DNA of 64,000 nt, taken from assembly GCA_018139225.1 (NCBI GenBank), contig JAGSNX010000002.1, forward strand, positions 248,001 through 312,000, written 5' to 3'. Position numbers and translations under genes: made by a program. The notes below the pieces were generated by a model. It was not told where the DNA came from and did no database searches. It saw only the letters and a list, made by a program, of their open reading frames with translations. Origin of the DNA: Microvirga sp. SRT01 (lineage in GTDB: Bacteria; Pseudomonadota; Alphaproteobacteria; Sphingomonadales; Sphingomonadaceae). Of this stretch, positions 19,001 through 26,843 are shown piece after piece (the stretch's first letter is position 1; each line of letters begins with the position of its first letter).

Positions 19001-19636
19001 ATGCCCGATCCGCATCACCTGAAGCGTCGCGGCGTCTTGTTCGTGCTGTCGTCGCCGTCGGGCGCGGGCAAATCCACGATCGCGCGCAAGCTGCTGGCCG
19101 CGGAGCCGGAGCTGGAAATGTCGGTGTCCGTCACGACCCGCAAGCCGCGCGTCGGCGAGGTCGACGGCAAGGATTACCATTTCGTCGATCTGGAAGAGTT
19201 TCGGCGGATGGCGGCGGACGACGAGTTCCTCGAATGGGCGCACGTCTTCGACAACCGCTACGGTACGCCGCGCGCGCAGGTCGACGCGATGCTGACCGCG
19301 GGCAAGGACGTGCTGTTCGACATCGACTGGCAGGGCGCGCAACAGCTATTCCAGATCGCCGGCGGCGATGTCGTCCGCGTCTTCATCTTCCCACCGTCGA
19401 TGGCCGAGCTGCGTCAACGGCTGGAGCGCCGTGCGACCGATGCGGTGGAGGTGATCGACGCGCGCATGGCACGGGCGGCGAACGAGGTCAGCCACTGGGA
19501 CGGGTATGACTATGTCCTCGTCAACGACGATGTCGAGGCATGCTTCGCGGGCGTGAAGACCATCTTGGCGGCCGAGCGGCTGAAGCGGTCGCGCCAGACC
19601 GGCCTGATCGGGTTCATCCGTAAGCTGACCCGCTGA
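19001..19636 (+). CDS. gmk: guanylate kinase
   Basis: 211 residues from the ATG at 19001 (an ATG at 18974 would add nine residues and would overlap the start of the divergent DUF2585 gene). The P-loop [10 protein letters not shown] (Lys24), the [21 protein letters not shown]-binding segment and the [12 protein letters not shown] segment are typical. It phosphorylates GMP to GDP, feeding GTP, dGTP and c-di-GMP pools. Its last 23 nt overlap the 3' end of the convergent sensor gene. Confidence 0.94.
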   Translation: MPDPHHLKRRGVLFVLSSPSGAGKSTIARKLLAAEPELEMSVSVTTRKPRVGEVDGKDYHFVDLEEFRRMAADDEFLEWAHVFDNRYGTPRAQVDAMLTAGKDVLFDIDWQGAQQLFQIAGGDVVRVFIFPPSMAELRQRLERRATDAVEVIDARMARAANEVSHWDGYDYVLVNDDVEACFAGVKTILAAERLKRSRQTGLIGFIRKLTR

Positions 19637-20693
19637 GTCGTCGTCGCGCGGCGTCGGCAATGGCGGGGCGCCGGCCGCTGCTCTGCAAGCCTTCGACGAT
19701 CGCCTGCTGATCCGGTATCTTCTGTTCGATGACGCATTGCAACCCGAGCCCGTCGAATCCCTTGACGCTCGCCGCGGGGGCCACGACGACGAGGCGTTCC
19801 GCTATGCCGTCGGCGGATCGACGGTCCACGATCAGGCGCTGTCCGAAGCGATAGTCACCGGTCGAGTTCATGACGTGCATCGTCGCATCGACGATCGACA
19901 CCGTGATGCCGGTGCTCGTATGGCCGGCCGCGGCCATCACCTCACCGCTCTGCGCCTCGAAGTCATATTCCAGATACACGGCACCCTTGATGTGCCCGGC
20001 GCGGCGGATCGGCGCGACGAAGACCAGCACCTTGCGGTTGTCGGAATACGGGTTCTCCCACACCGCGTCGGTGAACCAGTCCTCGTCCGGGGCCGCCGCC
20101 ATCGCGTGCTCATATTGCGGCATGCCGCGCAGGTTGACCGCCCGGACTCCCGTGTTGGCATGGGCGCAGACGACGACATTGCCCTTGTCGTCGACGACGA
20201 AGGCGTTGATGAAATAGGGCGAAAATCGCAGCAGGGCGCGGAGTCTCTCCAGCGCCTGCGCTTCGGCCGCCGGGTTGAGGCGGGCGCTGGTGACCCCGGC
20301 GGTGATCGCCGGATCGGTCGCGAGCATGCGAACGTCGATCGATCGGTCGTGGATCGACCGCGTGACGCCCTGCATAATCGACTGGGCAAGCTCGGCCAGC
20401 CGGGCGCCCTCGACCTCCGAAACCAGTTCGTCCGCGATGACCTCGCCCTGCGCCAGCCGCACCAGAAAGTCTTCGCGAAAGGCAGCGGCGGCGGTGCCGG
20501 CCTGCATCGCCAGCGACTTCACTTCCTGCGCGACCACGGAGAAGCCGCGCCCACTCGGCCCCGCACGCGCCGCCTCGATCGTCGCGTTCAGCGCGAGCAG
20601 GTTGGTCCGCTCGGCAATCGCTTCATTGCTGTTGGCGTAGCGGGTCACTTCCTCGCGGAGCATCGTCAGCAGCGATTGGATACGGCGCGGCAT
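19614..20693 (-). CDS. soluble chemoreceptor-like sensor with Cache/PDC domain
   Basis: 359 residues with an unusual order. Residues about 24-66 match the tip of a methyl-accepting chemotaxis signalling hairpin ([15 protein letters not shown], then [15 protein letters not shown]), but only one arm of the coiled coil is present. From about 115 a PDC/Cache sensor follows ([37 protein letters not shown]). No signal peptide or membrane segment is seen, so both parts are cytosolic. Ordinary receptors have the sensor first, then membrane helices, then the hairpin. Ligand and partners are unknown. The 3' end overlaps gmk by 23 nt. Confidence 0.75.
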   Translation of the reverse strand: MPRRIQSLLTMLREEVTRYANSNEAIAERTNLLALNATIEAARAGPSGRGFSVVAQEVKSLAMQAGTAAAAFREDFLVRLAQGEVIADELVSEVEGARLAELAQSIMQGVTRSIHDRSIDVRMLATDPAITAGVTSARLNPAAEAQALERLRALLRFSPYFINAFVVDDKGNVVVCAHANTGVRAVNLRGMPQYEHAMAAAPDEDWFTDAVWENPYSDNRKVLVFVAPIRRAGHIKGAVYLEYDFEAQSGEVMAAAGHTSTGITVSIVDATMHVMNSTGDYRFGQRLIVDRRSADGIAERLVVVAPAASVKGFDGLGLQCVIEQKIPDQQAIVEGLQSSGRRPAIADAARRRLSGSAYG

Positions 20694-20786
20694 GAGCTAG
20701 CAAACGGATGCAAAGGCGAAAATCATCATTCATAGGTAAATAGGAACGACCTAAACAAAGGTAAAGACCATCTTGACCAACAGGGT

Positions 20787-21470
20787 TTACTCCGTCGCGG
20801 CGACCATAAACGCATTAGCGGCATCGTATTCCCTGCGACGGGCCGTCGTGGCGGCGGCCGCGAGCGCATCCACGCCCCAGCATTCGATCTGCCATGTCTC
20901 ATCGATCATGGCGGCATCCCAGACGGCGTCGGGCGTCATCACACGCTCCGCCAGAGCCAGCGCCAGGATCAGCGATCCGGTGATCGTCACGATGGGCGAC
21001 AATGCCGCCAGAACCCACGCATCGCGCGTCGCGATCGCCTCGGCCAATCGCGTCACGGTCGGCTCGGGTTGAGCGATCGGCACGACGCCGGCGGTGACCT
21101 CGAAATGCACGCCGTAGCGTCGCGCCGCCCATGCCAGCGGCGGGTCCCAAGCCGCCGCCTGCCGCGCGATGAGGGGGGGCGGCGCCTCCGCCCGGTAGTA
21201 GAGCAGATCGCTCTGCCCGTATCGCGCAAGCCCGGCGGCGAAGGTGAGCGGGTCCGGCGCGATCCGGTCGATTGCGGCATTCGCAAGCCCGGTCAGCGGC
21301 ATGCGGCGCGGGTCGAGCGTGCCCTCCACCGCGCGCCACTCGTCCGCGACCGCCTCCGCCAGGGCATCGGTGGGAAGCAGCAACGGGACGCGACCCGGGG
21401 TGCGCACCGGCTTTCCGTCGAGCGCGATGCTACGATCGGCGACGGTGACCTCCGTCCAGAAGCGCTTCAA
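20787..21470 (-). CDS. ATP12-family F1-ATPase assembly chaperone
   Basis: 227 residues from a TTG start at 21470, chosen because it makes a 4-nt TTGA overlap with the preceding gene, has GGAG about 8 nt upstream, and yields the family-typical MKRFW opening; a GTG at 21485 is the alternative. ATP12 landmarks: LDGKPVRTPGR, LPTDALAEAVADEW, LTGLANAAIDRI, DLLYYRAE and WDPPLAWA. The mitochondrial homologue binds the F1 alpha subunit before hexamer assembly. It is the last gene of an overlapping minus-strand operon. Confidence 0.87.
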   Translation of the reverse strand: MKRFWTEVTVADRSIALDGKPVRTPGRVPLLLPTDALAEAVADEWRAVEGTLDPRRMPLTGLANAAIDRIAPDPLTFAAGLARYGQSDLLYYRAEAPPPLIARQAAAWDPPLAWAARRYGVHFEVTAGVVPIAQPEPTVTRLAEAIATRDAWVLAALSPIVTITGSLILALALAERVMTPDAVWDAAMIDETWQIECWGVDALAAAATTARRREYDAANAFMVAATE

Positions 21471-21682
21471 CGGTCGCTCCGCCACTTCTGTGCGAGGCCG
21501 CGTGGTACGGTCGCGATCATCGCCATCGCCGACAGCACGATCGCAAAGCCCAGAATGCGCGGCGGCAGCAGGTCGGACCGGCCCATCAGAACGAGCCCGA
21601 AGATCGCGCCCGCCACGCCGCTGATCTCGACCGCGCGGATGATGTAGTAACGGCGGCGGGCGAGGGCATCCGGATCGGTCAT
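21467..21682 (-). CDS. 71-residue two-helix membrane protein
   Basis: Starts at an ATG that overlaps the stop of the phosphatase gene by 4 nt and ends with a 4-nt overlap with the ATP12 gene. A charged N-terminus (RRRYY) precedes two hydrophobic segments (about 17-33 and 41-58) with a short PPRI turn, and a basic end. I recall similar unnamed proteins in sphingomonads at the same place but no function. Tight coupling on both sides makes it a real gene. Confidence 0.72.
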   Translation of the reverse strand: MTDPDALARRRYYIIRAVEISGVAGAIFGLVLMGRSDLLPPRILGFAIVLSAMAMIATVPRGLAQKWRSDR

Positions 21683-22335
21683 GCCAGCATCCCCGGCAGG
21701 TCGGAGGCATGCCGCGCAATGACATCGGCGCCCGCGGCGGCAAGATCGTCGACGCTATGATAGCCCCAGGCGACGCCCACCGCGCGGCATCCCGCCGCCC
21801 GCGCCATCGCCATGTCGAAACTCGTGTCGCCGATCATCGCGCTATCCTGCGCCAGTGCGCCCGCCTCGTCCATCGCAGCGATCAGCATCGACGGGTCCGG
21901 CTTCGACGGATGCCGGTCCGCGGTCTGGAGGGTGGCGAAGCGATCGGCGATACCGTGCGCGGCGAGCACGTGCGCCAGACCGCGGTCCGACTTGCCCGTC
22001 GCGACGCCCAGCAGCCAGCCTTGCTCGACCAGCGTCATGAGGATGTCGGCGATGCCTTCGAACAGCGGCTCCGGATCGAGGCCGCCGGTCTGGCGCAGAT
22101 CGTGGAACGCAGCCTTGTAGTCGTGCGCGAGACGCCGGTGTGCAGCGTCGTCGGCCTCCGGCATCAGCGCCTGCATCGCCTCGACCAAGCTCAGTCCTAC
22201 GATCCGCCGCGTGTCCGCGAGCGCGGGTGGGGTAAGGCCGGACGCGCGGAACGCCGCGTCCATAGCGCGGCCGATATTGGCTTGGCTGTCGACGAGCGTT
22301 CCGTCACAGTCGAAAATGGCGAGGCGGGTTGTCAT
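21679..22335 (-). CDS. HAD-superfamily phosphatase, phosphoglycolate phosphatase-like
   Basis: 218 residues. Motif I IFDCDGTLVDSQ gives the nucleophile Asp8 and the acid Asp10, motif II is in GVATGKSDRG, motif III Lys is in HPSKPDP, and motif IV is MIGDTSFDMAMA. A helical cap lies between motifs I and II, as in Gph-type enzymes that remove phosphate from phosphoglycolate or similar small metabolites. Overlaps its upstream neighbour by ATGA. Precise substrate is not settled by sequence. Confidence 0.9.
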   Translation of the reverse strand: MTTRLAIFDCDGTLVDSQANIGRAMDAAFRASGLTPPALADTRRIVGLSLVEAMQALMPEADDAAHRRLAHDYKAAFHDLRQTGGLDPEPLFEGIADILMTLVEQGWLLGVATGKSDRGLAHVLAAHGIADRFATLQTADRHPSKPDPSMLIAAMDEAGALAQDSAMIGDTSFDMAMARAAGCRAVGVAWGYHSVDDLAAAGADVIARHASDLPGMLA

Positions 22336-22925
22336 TGGGGTTGGGCGTTCATCATGTTGGCGAGGTCGATCTTGCCGGCGTTCCGAAGCCCGGCGATCAC
22401 GCCTGCCCGATCGGCGGCAGACTTGTTCTGGCTCAATTTGCAGGTCGACCTGATATCATCGATCGCCAGCTCGAAGCCGCAAATCCCACCGAGCATCCTG
22501 GTGAATAACGTCGGGTCCATCTTCGAGCGCGCCCACGGCGCTCGCGGGTTGACGAGCGCTTCATGCGTCAAGGCGAGTACGTCGAGTTGTTCGATCAAGG
22601 CAGCTTCGTCCAGTCGGGTACAACTACCCTCGATTTCTATCGCTTCGTAATTCCAGGTGGGGACCTGATCGAGAGGGGCGGCGTACCAATTGGGGCTGAT
22701 GTAGGAGTCGGGACCGGTGACGCTTGCCAGAACTCGCGTGCCGTCTAGCCGGTCCGACACGCGGTTTGCACGCGCGACGTGGAATCGCAGTCGTTCGCCG
22801 TGGCGAGTCACTGGCGCATGAACCATGCAGGGAAGGTCCCCCGCGACGAACACCGCGGCGAAGCCGATTTCCGCCACGCGCGCGAGCAGATCGCCATCGC
22901 CGCGGAATGCCGGGTTTGGGTGCAC
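22332..22925 (-). CDS. PaiB-like FMN-binding protein
   Basis: 197 residues from a GTG at 22925, which shares one base with the stop of the upstream pseudouridine synthase (TAGTG). The family is called FMN-binding negative transcriptional regulator after Bacillus PaiB. Visible landmarks: HPNPAF opening, ARANRVSDRLDG, SYISPNWYA and NYEAIEIEG; the fold is a split barrel. A helix-turn-helix is not evident, and an enzymatic or flavin-binding role is as likely as regulation. It looks inserted in an otherwise conserved gene order. Confidence 0.85.
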   Translation of the reverse strand: MHPNPAFRGDGDLLARVAEIGFAAVFVAGDLPCMVHAPVTRHGERLRFHVARANRVSDRLDGTRVLASVTGPDSYISPNWYAAPLDQVPTWNYEAIEIEGSCTRLDEAALIEQLDVLALTHEALVNPRAPWARSKMDPTLFTRMLGGICGFELAIDDIRSTCKLSQNKSAADRAGVIAGLRNAGKIDLANMMNAQPQ

Positions 22926-24028
22926 TACTCCCGCGTTCCCCGGCCGCGTCGTTCGCCGCGGCGTTCCTTGCGGACGGATTTCGCGTGCGCCTTCGCCCGC
23001 TGCTTCAGCACCGCTTTCGGCGGTGGGCCCTTGTCCTCGTCCAGCTTCAGCGCGTCGCCCAGTGACTCGTCGAAGCCGAGGCTCGCCAGCGACTCGCGGA
23101 AATGGGTCGGCAGGTCCGCGACCTCGTCGATGCGGCCGCCGTCGGGGTGGTCGACGCGAATGCGGCGGGCGTGGAGGTGCATCTTGCGGCTGATCCCACC
23201 GGTCAGGAACGCCGCGGGGCCGCCATATTTGCCGTCGCCGACGATCGGATGGCCGATCGCGGCCATGTGCACGCGCAGCTGGTGCGTGCGGCCGGTGAAG
23301 GGTTGCAGCTCGACCCAGGCGCAGCGATTGCCGGCGCGTTCGATGACACGGTAGCGGGTGCGCGCCGGGCTGCCATTCTCCTCGTCGATCGCCATTTTCT
23401 CGCCGCCGGTGCCCGGCTGCTTGCCGATCGGCAGGTCGATCGTGCCGTCGTCGATCGAGGGAACGTCGACGACCAGCGCCCAGTAAACCTTGCGCGCGGT
23501 GCGGCTGCTGAACGCCTTGGCGAAGAAGGCGGCGGCGCGGCTGGTGCGGGCGATCAGCAGCGCGCCCGACGTGTCCTTGTCGAGGCGGTGGACCAGCTTC
23601 GGCCGACCCTCGGCATCGCCCTGCAACGCGTCGAGCAGCCCGTCGACATGCACCTCGGTCTTGGTGCCGCCCTGCGTGGCGAGGCCGGGCGGCTTGTTGA
23701 GGACGATCCCCTGAAAGTCGCGGTGGATGACCATCTCCTCCGCAAAGGCGATCTGGTCCGGCGACAGCGGCGCACGCTCCTTCTTCGGGCGGGCGGCGGG
23801 CGCATCGGGAGCGCGCTCCGGCTCCGGCGGTGGGACTCGCAGGATCTGGCCGGCGGCGATGCGGTCGCCCGGCGTCGCGCGCGATCCGTCGACGCGAAGC
23901 TGGCCGGTGCGCGCCCATTTGGCGACGGTGGTGAAGCTCGTCTCCGGCAGATGGCGCTTGAACCAGCGATCGAGACGGATGCCGTCGTCGTCATAGCCGA
24001 CGGTGAACTGGCGGACGGTGTCGGTCAT
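22925..24028 (-). CDS. RluA-family 23S rRNA pseudouridine synthase (RluC/D-like)
   Basis: 367 residues. The N-terminal S4 RNA-binding domain (DGIRLDRWFKRH to about 75) is followed by the catalytic domain with HRLDKDTSG containing the catalytic Asp. The LQPFTGRTHQLRVH motif near 250 confirms the RluA group. A long basic C-terminal tail (about 320-367, rich in Lys/Arg) is an extension that may bind rRNA. Start ATG overlaps the crcB stop by 4 nt. It modifies uridines in 23S rRNA; the precise sites are inferred from relatives. Confidence 0.9.
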   Translation of the reverse strand: MTDTVRQFTVGYDDDGIRLDRWFKRHLPETSFTTVAKWARTGQLRVDGSRATPGDRIAAGQILRVPPPEPERAPDAPAARPKKERAPLSPDQIAFAEEMVIHRDFQGIVLNKPPGLATQGGTKTEVHVDGLLDALQGDAEGRPKLVHRLDKDTSGALLIARTSRAAAFFAKAFSSRTARKVYWALVVDVPSIDDGTIDLPIGKQPGTGGEKMAIDEENGSPARTRYRVIERAGNRCAWVELQPFTGRTHQLRVHMAAIGHPIVGDGKYGGPAAFLTGGISRKMHLHARRIRVDHPDGGRIDEVADLPTHFRESLASLGFDESLGDALKLDEDKGPPPKAVLKQRAKAHAKSVRKERRGERRGRGTRE

Positions 24029-24405
24029 GCGGCGGCTCCGATCCGGGCGACTGCGAGGCCGGCGACGAGGGCGGCGATCGACCCGACGATGGACAGCAGC
24101 AGATAGCCGAGCGCGACGCCCGGCTGCCCACGCTCGACCAGCGTCACGACATCGAGCGAGAAGGACGAGAAGGTCGTGAAGCCGCCAAGCACGCCGACGC
24201 CGAGCAGCAGCCGCCACGGCTCGTTGCCGCCGCTGCGCGATAGCACGCCTGCGAGCAGCCCCATCAGGAGGCCGCCGACGATGTTGACGCTCAGCGTGCC
24301 GGCGGGAAAGTCGGGTCCGAACGCGGCCAGCGTGGCGCGTCCGGTCAGGTGCCGCGCACCCGATCCGAGCGCACCGCCAAGCATGACGAGAAGGAGGGAG
24401 TTCAT
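24025..24405 (-). CDS. crcB: fluoride efflux channel CrcB/Fluc
   Basis: 126 residues with four membrane helices and the Fluc signatures GALGSGARH, GTLSVNIVGGLLMG (the conserved Asn) and GGFTTFSSFS (Phe and Ser lining the pore). Two antiparallel copies form a fluoride channel. Start ATG has GGAGGGAG directly upstream. I looked for a fluoride riboswitch in the 46 nt before it and saw none, so expression probably depends on the shared operon. Confidence 0.93.
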   Translation of the reverse strand: MNSLLLVMLGGALGSGARHLTGRATLAAFGPDFPAGTLSVNIVGGLLMGLLAGVLSRSGGNEPWRLLLGVGVLGGFTTFSSFSLDVVTLVERGQPGVALGYLLLSIVGSIAALVAGLAVARIGAAA

Positions 24406-24451
24406 GTCGCCCGCCCTAGTCGTTCCGCGCGTCGGCGGCAAACCGGCGTCG

Positions 24452-25192
24452 TCAGGTGCCCGCGTTGGCGACCAGATCGACCTCGGTGCCACCGCCCGCG
24501 CGGGGACTGGCGTAGACGACATAGGCCGCGTCGCCACGCGTGCCGGCGAGGACATGCTGTTTGCCATCGACCTTGTGCTCGGCCGAATAGCCGCCGGCGG
24601 TCGCGCGGGTGTAGTACCAGTCGAGCACGCGATCGAGCGGTGCGGTGCTGGCGAACGTCACGACGCGCAGCGCACAGCCGTCGCGGCTGGCTCCGGCCGC
24701 TTCCAGGACGCGCGCGTCGGGATAGAGGGGGATCGCTGCGGGCAGGCGGTTCGCCCATCCCGCCGAATAAGCGACTTTCGCGGCGCACGAGCCTTGCGAG
24801 CCCTGCCTGCCCGCGAGGGCACCCAGCGTCATCGCGCCGTCCCTAGTGCGGCATTCGGGGCAGTCGGCGGTCGGCGCAGGGGCTTTGCGAAGCGTCTTCG
24901 GGTCGACCCTGTCGTCCGTCCTGGCGATGTCGGCCGGCGGCACCGCGCGCGGATCGGGGCGGTTGGGCGGACGAACGGCGTTCGCGTTCGATCCTTGCGT
25001 CAGCGCCGGGTCGACCATGATCTGATCCGCCAGCGACGCGGTCAGCGCGGGATCGCGCCCCGCGGCGTTACCCTGCGTTAGTTCCTTGTCGAGACTGTCG
25101 AGGTCCTGCTGCGAGGCAGGCTGCTTGCTACAGCCGGCCAGCGCGGCGAGCAGGGCGATGGAGGCGAGAATCCGGGTCACGCCCACCGGCAT
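24452..25192 (-). CDS. exported lipoprotein, sphingomonad-type, unknown
   Basis: 246 residues with a lipoprotein signal: hydrophobic core then LAGC, lipidated Cys21. The middle is Pro/Asp-rich and probably disordered (about 60-110); a C-terminal folded part has paired Cys (CPEC near 110, further Cys at about 133 and 172) and an RVVTFAS / DWYY pattern. No named domain is recognised. It lies 46 bp upstream of crcB on the same strand and may start the operon. Confidence 0.72.
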   Translation of the reverse strand: MPVGVTRILASIALLAALAGCSKQPASQQDLDSLDKELTQGNAAGRDPALTASLADQIMVDPALTQGSNANAVRPPNRPDPRAVPPADIARTDDRVDPKTLRKAPAPTADCPECRTRDGAMTLGALAGRQGSQGSCAAKVAYSAGWANRLPAAIPLYPDARVLEAAGASRDGCALRVVTFASTAPLDRVLDWYYTRATAGGYSAEHKVDGKQHVLAGTRGDAAYVVYASPRAGGGTEVDLVANAGT

Positions 25193-25294
25193 GGGCGCCG
25201 ACCGTTAACGAAGCGTCAACGAAGATGGTTGATGCGGAGCCAGCCGTCCGGCCGTCCCGGAACGGGACGCTTGTGCGGGCGTCGCGATCACCCC

Positions 25295-25528
25295 ATGTTC
25301 GCGCCCATGCTGAACATCGTATCCGTGCTGATCGGTCTCGTCACCCTGGTGCTGGGCCTGATCGCGTTCGTGCCGCTTCTCGGCTGGATGAACTGGCTGG
25401 TGATCCCGATCGGGATCGTCGGCGCGGCGGTGGGGGCAATGTCGTCGTCGAACGGCGGCCGCAACCTGAACATCGTGCTCATCATCATCTTCGCAATCCG
25501 GCTGTCGCTGGGCGGCGGCATCTTCTGA
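25295..25528 (+). CDS. 77-residue membrane protein
   Basis: Three hydrophobic stretches (about 5-27, 30-47 and 57-72) with an SSSNGGRN turn. The ATG at 25295 was taken; one at 25307 is equally possible, as neither has a good ribosome site. It resembles small 'inner membrane' proteins with a GxxGxxxG pattern, without a named function. A weak EcfG-like element (GGAAC then 16 nt then CGTC) lies at 25259-25283. A strong bidirectional terminator follows. Confidence 0.6.
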   Translation: MFAPMLNIVSVLIGLVTLVLGLIAFVPLLGWMNWLVIPIGIVGAAVGAMSSSNGGRNLNIVLIIIFAIRLSLGGGIF

Positions 25529-25534
25529 TACGAA

Positions 25535-25558
25535 AAGGGGCCGGCGGACCGGCCCCTT
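25535..25558 (+). terminator. bidirectional intrinsic terminator
   Basis: AAGGGGCCGG at 25535-25544 and its exact complement at 25549-25558 enclose a CGGA loop, with flanking A and T runs on both sides. It serves the small membrane protein gene and the convergent glycine-zipper gene. Confidence 0.85.
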
Positions 25559-25582
25559 CCTGATCTCGCAGAGGCGCGAGGA

Positions 25583-26182
25583 TCAGCGGCAGACCACCTG
25601 ACCGCGATCGACCGACTGGCCGAGCAGGGCGCCACCGCCCGCGCCGATCAGCGTGCCAAGCAGGCGCGAACCGCCACCGGCGATGATGTTGCCGAGCGCA
25701 CCGCCCGCGAGCCCACCGACGATCAGGCCTGTCGTGCCGTCGTTGCGGCGACAGTAATACCGCCCGTTGCCGCCGCGATAGATGCGGTCGTTGCGGCCAA
25801 GGCGGCGCGGCTGGTAATAGCTGCCGTCGCGGTAGTAGCGATCCGCGTAATAGGTGCGCTGACCCCGCTCGAACCGGTTATAGTCGTAGTTGCGATAGCC
25901 GCGCCAGTCGCGCGCATCCTGACGACGGTCCTTGCGAATGTCGCGCAAGTCCTCGCGGCGATCCTTGCGCGCGTCGCGGACCTCGTCGCGATATTCGCGG
26001 CGGGCGTCGCGCACGTCGCGTCGGCTGTCGGCGTTCCGTACATCGCGCTGATAGTCGCGCTGCGCATCGCGGACTTCGTTGCGGTATTCACGGTTGGCCT
26101 GATAACGATTGTCCTGCGCCATGACCGGCATGGCCGTAAAGGTAGTTGAAGCCAGTACGGCCGACATGATGGCGATACGCAT
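25583..26182 (-). CDS. exported glycine-zipper protein with Arg/Asp-rich repeat region
   Basis: 199 residues: signal peptide (about 1-22, ending VMAQ), a 90-residue highly charged region of irregular RDxR/DARR repeats predicted to be a single long helix, a Tyr/Arg-rich stretch (about 90-140), then a glycine-zipper 2TM-type domain (GLIVGGLAGGALGNIIAGG and GTLIGAGGGALLGQ) and a final Cys pair (YCRR, VVCR). Related proteins sit in the outer membrane or periplasm, as RcnB-like or stress proteins. Function unknown. A paralogous domain is encoded by the next gene upstream. Confidence 0.75.
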   Translation of the reverse strand: MRIAIMSAVLASTTFTAMPVMAQDNRYQANREYRNEVRDAQRDYQRDVRNADSRRDVRDARREYRDEVRDARKDRREDLRDIRKDRRQDARDWRGYRNYDYNRFERGQRTYYADRYYRDGSYYQPRRLGRNDRIYRGGNGRYYCRRNDGTTGLIVGGLAGGALGNIIAGGGSRLLGTLIGAGGGALLGQSVDRGQVVCR

Positions 26183-26300
26183 GAAATACTCTCCGTCTTG
26201 TGACGTGGATTAAACCGTCCCGCCAGCTTTGTAGTTGCGTGAACCGAAAACTACGTCGCGTTCACTTGGCCGACAGTTCGTGGAAGGTTCACAGACGCAG

Positions 26301-26335
26301 AAAGGGGCGCCGCGACTGTATCGCGACGCCCCTTT
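26301..26335 (-). terminator. intrinsic terminator of the small glycine-zipper gene
   Basis: 15-nt arms at 26301-26315 and 26321-26335 pair with one mismatch around a 5-nt loop. On the minus strand the stem ends in CCCCTTT. It lies 16 nt past the stop of the upstream gene. Confidence 0.8.
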
Positions 26336-26350
26336 CGTGTCGGTCACACC

Positions 26351-26659
26351 TTAGCGGCAGCGCTTGTTGCTGCTGCCCCGATCGATCTCGCGGCCGGCGA
26401 GGGCGCCGGCGGCGGCACCACCCAGCGTACCGATCGTGCGATCGCCGCGGGTATCGATCGTGCGGCCGAGCAGGGCGCCGGCAACGCCGCCGACGACCAG
26501 ACCGGTGGTGCCGTTCGGCTTGCGGCAACGGACGCGGCCACGATCGTCGCGCCACTCGCGATACTTATACCGGCGCTGCGCGTCGGCCGTGCTGACCGTC
26601 ACCATCAGGCTGGGTGCGACCATCGCGGCGCATCCCAGTGCGAGCATCATCTTACGCAT
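26351..26659 (-). CDS. small exported glycine-zipper 2TM protein
   Basis: 102 residues: signal peptide (about 1-27, ending ADAQ), a short basic segment, then two glycine-zipper helices (TGLVVGGVAGALLGRTID and GTLGGAAAGALAGREIDR). Two Cys (VRCRK and the near-terminal KRCR) may form a disulfide. The domain matches the C-terminal domain of its larger neighbour almost motif for motif, so the two are paralogues. GGGAG lies 8 nt before the ATG. Likely inserted in or attached to the cell envelope; role unknown. Confidence 0.8.
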   Translation of the reverse strand: MRKMMLALGCAAMVAPSLMVTVSTADAQRRYKYREWRDDRGRVRCRKPNGTTGLVVGGVAGALLGRTIDTRGDRTIGTLGGAAAGALAGREIDRGSSNKRCR

Positions 26660-26762
26660 TTTACACTCCCTCTCGAAAAGTACGCAGCCGAAACGTCCTC
26701 CGGGGCAAGGCGGTTGCATGAACGGAAAACAACGGTCGGGTTCGTTCCCGTTCAGGAACGAA

Positions 26763-26801
26763 TTATCCCCATGATCCACGTTATCCACAGGCTGTGGATG
26801 A
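26763..26801. promoter_or_regulatory. cluster of DnaA-box-like 9-mers
   Basis: Four 9-mers in 39 bp: TTATCCCCA, TGATCCACG and TTATCCACA lie head to tail without gaps at 26763-26789, and TCATCCACA is on the minus strand at 26793-26801. The third is a perfect match to the strict bacterial DnaA box; the others differ by one or two bases. The cluster lies between the glycine-zipper gene and the channel gene. It may be a DnaA-controlled promoter or titration site; no origin-type genes are near. Confidence 0.5.
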
Positions 26802-26843
26802 TCGCCGGTTGCCGGTGGCCCGGATGCTTTATAGGCGGGCGGC

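Noticed and set aside
24406..24451. Fluoride riboswitch before crcB
   Set aside because: 46 nt is too short and no matching pseudoknot motif was seen.
26741..26801. Chromosome replication origin
   Set aside because: The DnaA-box-like cluster is small and no origin-linked genes or AT-rich unwinding region are present.
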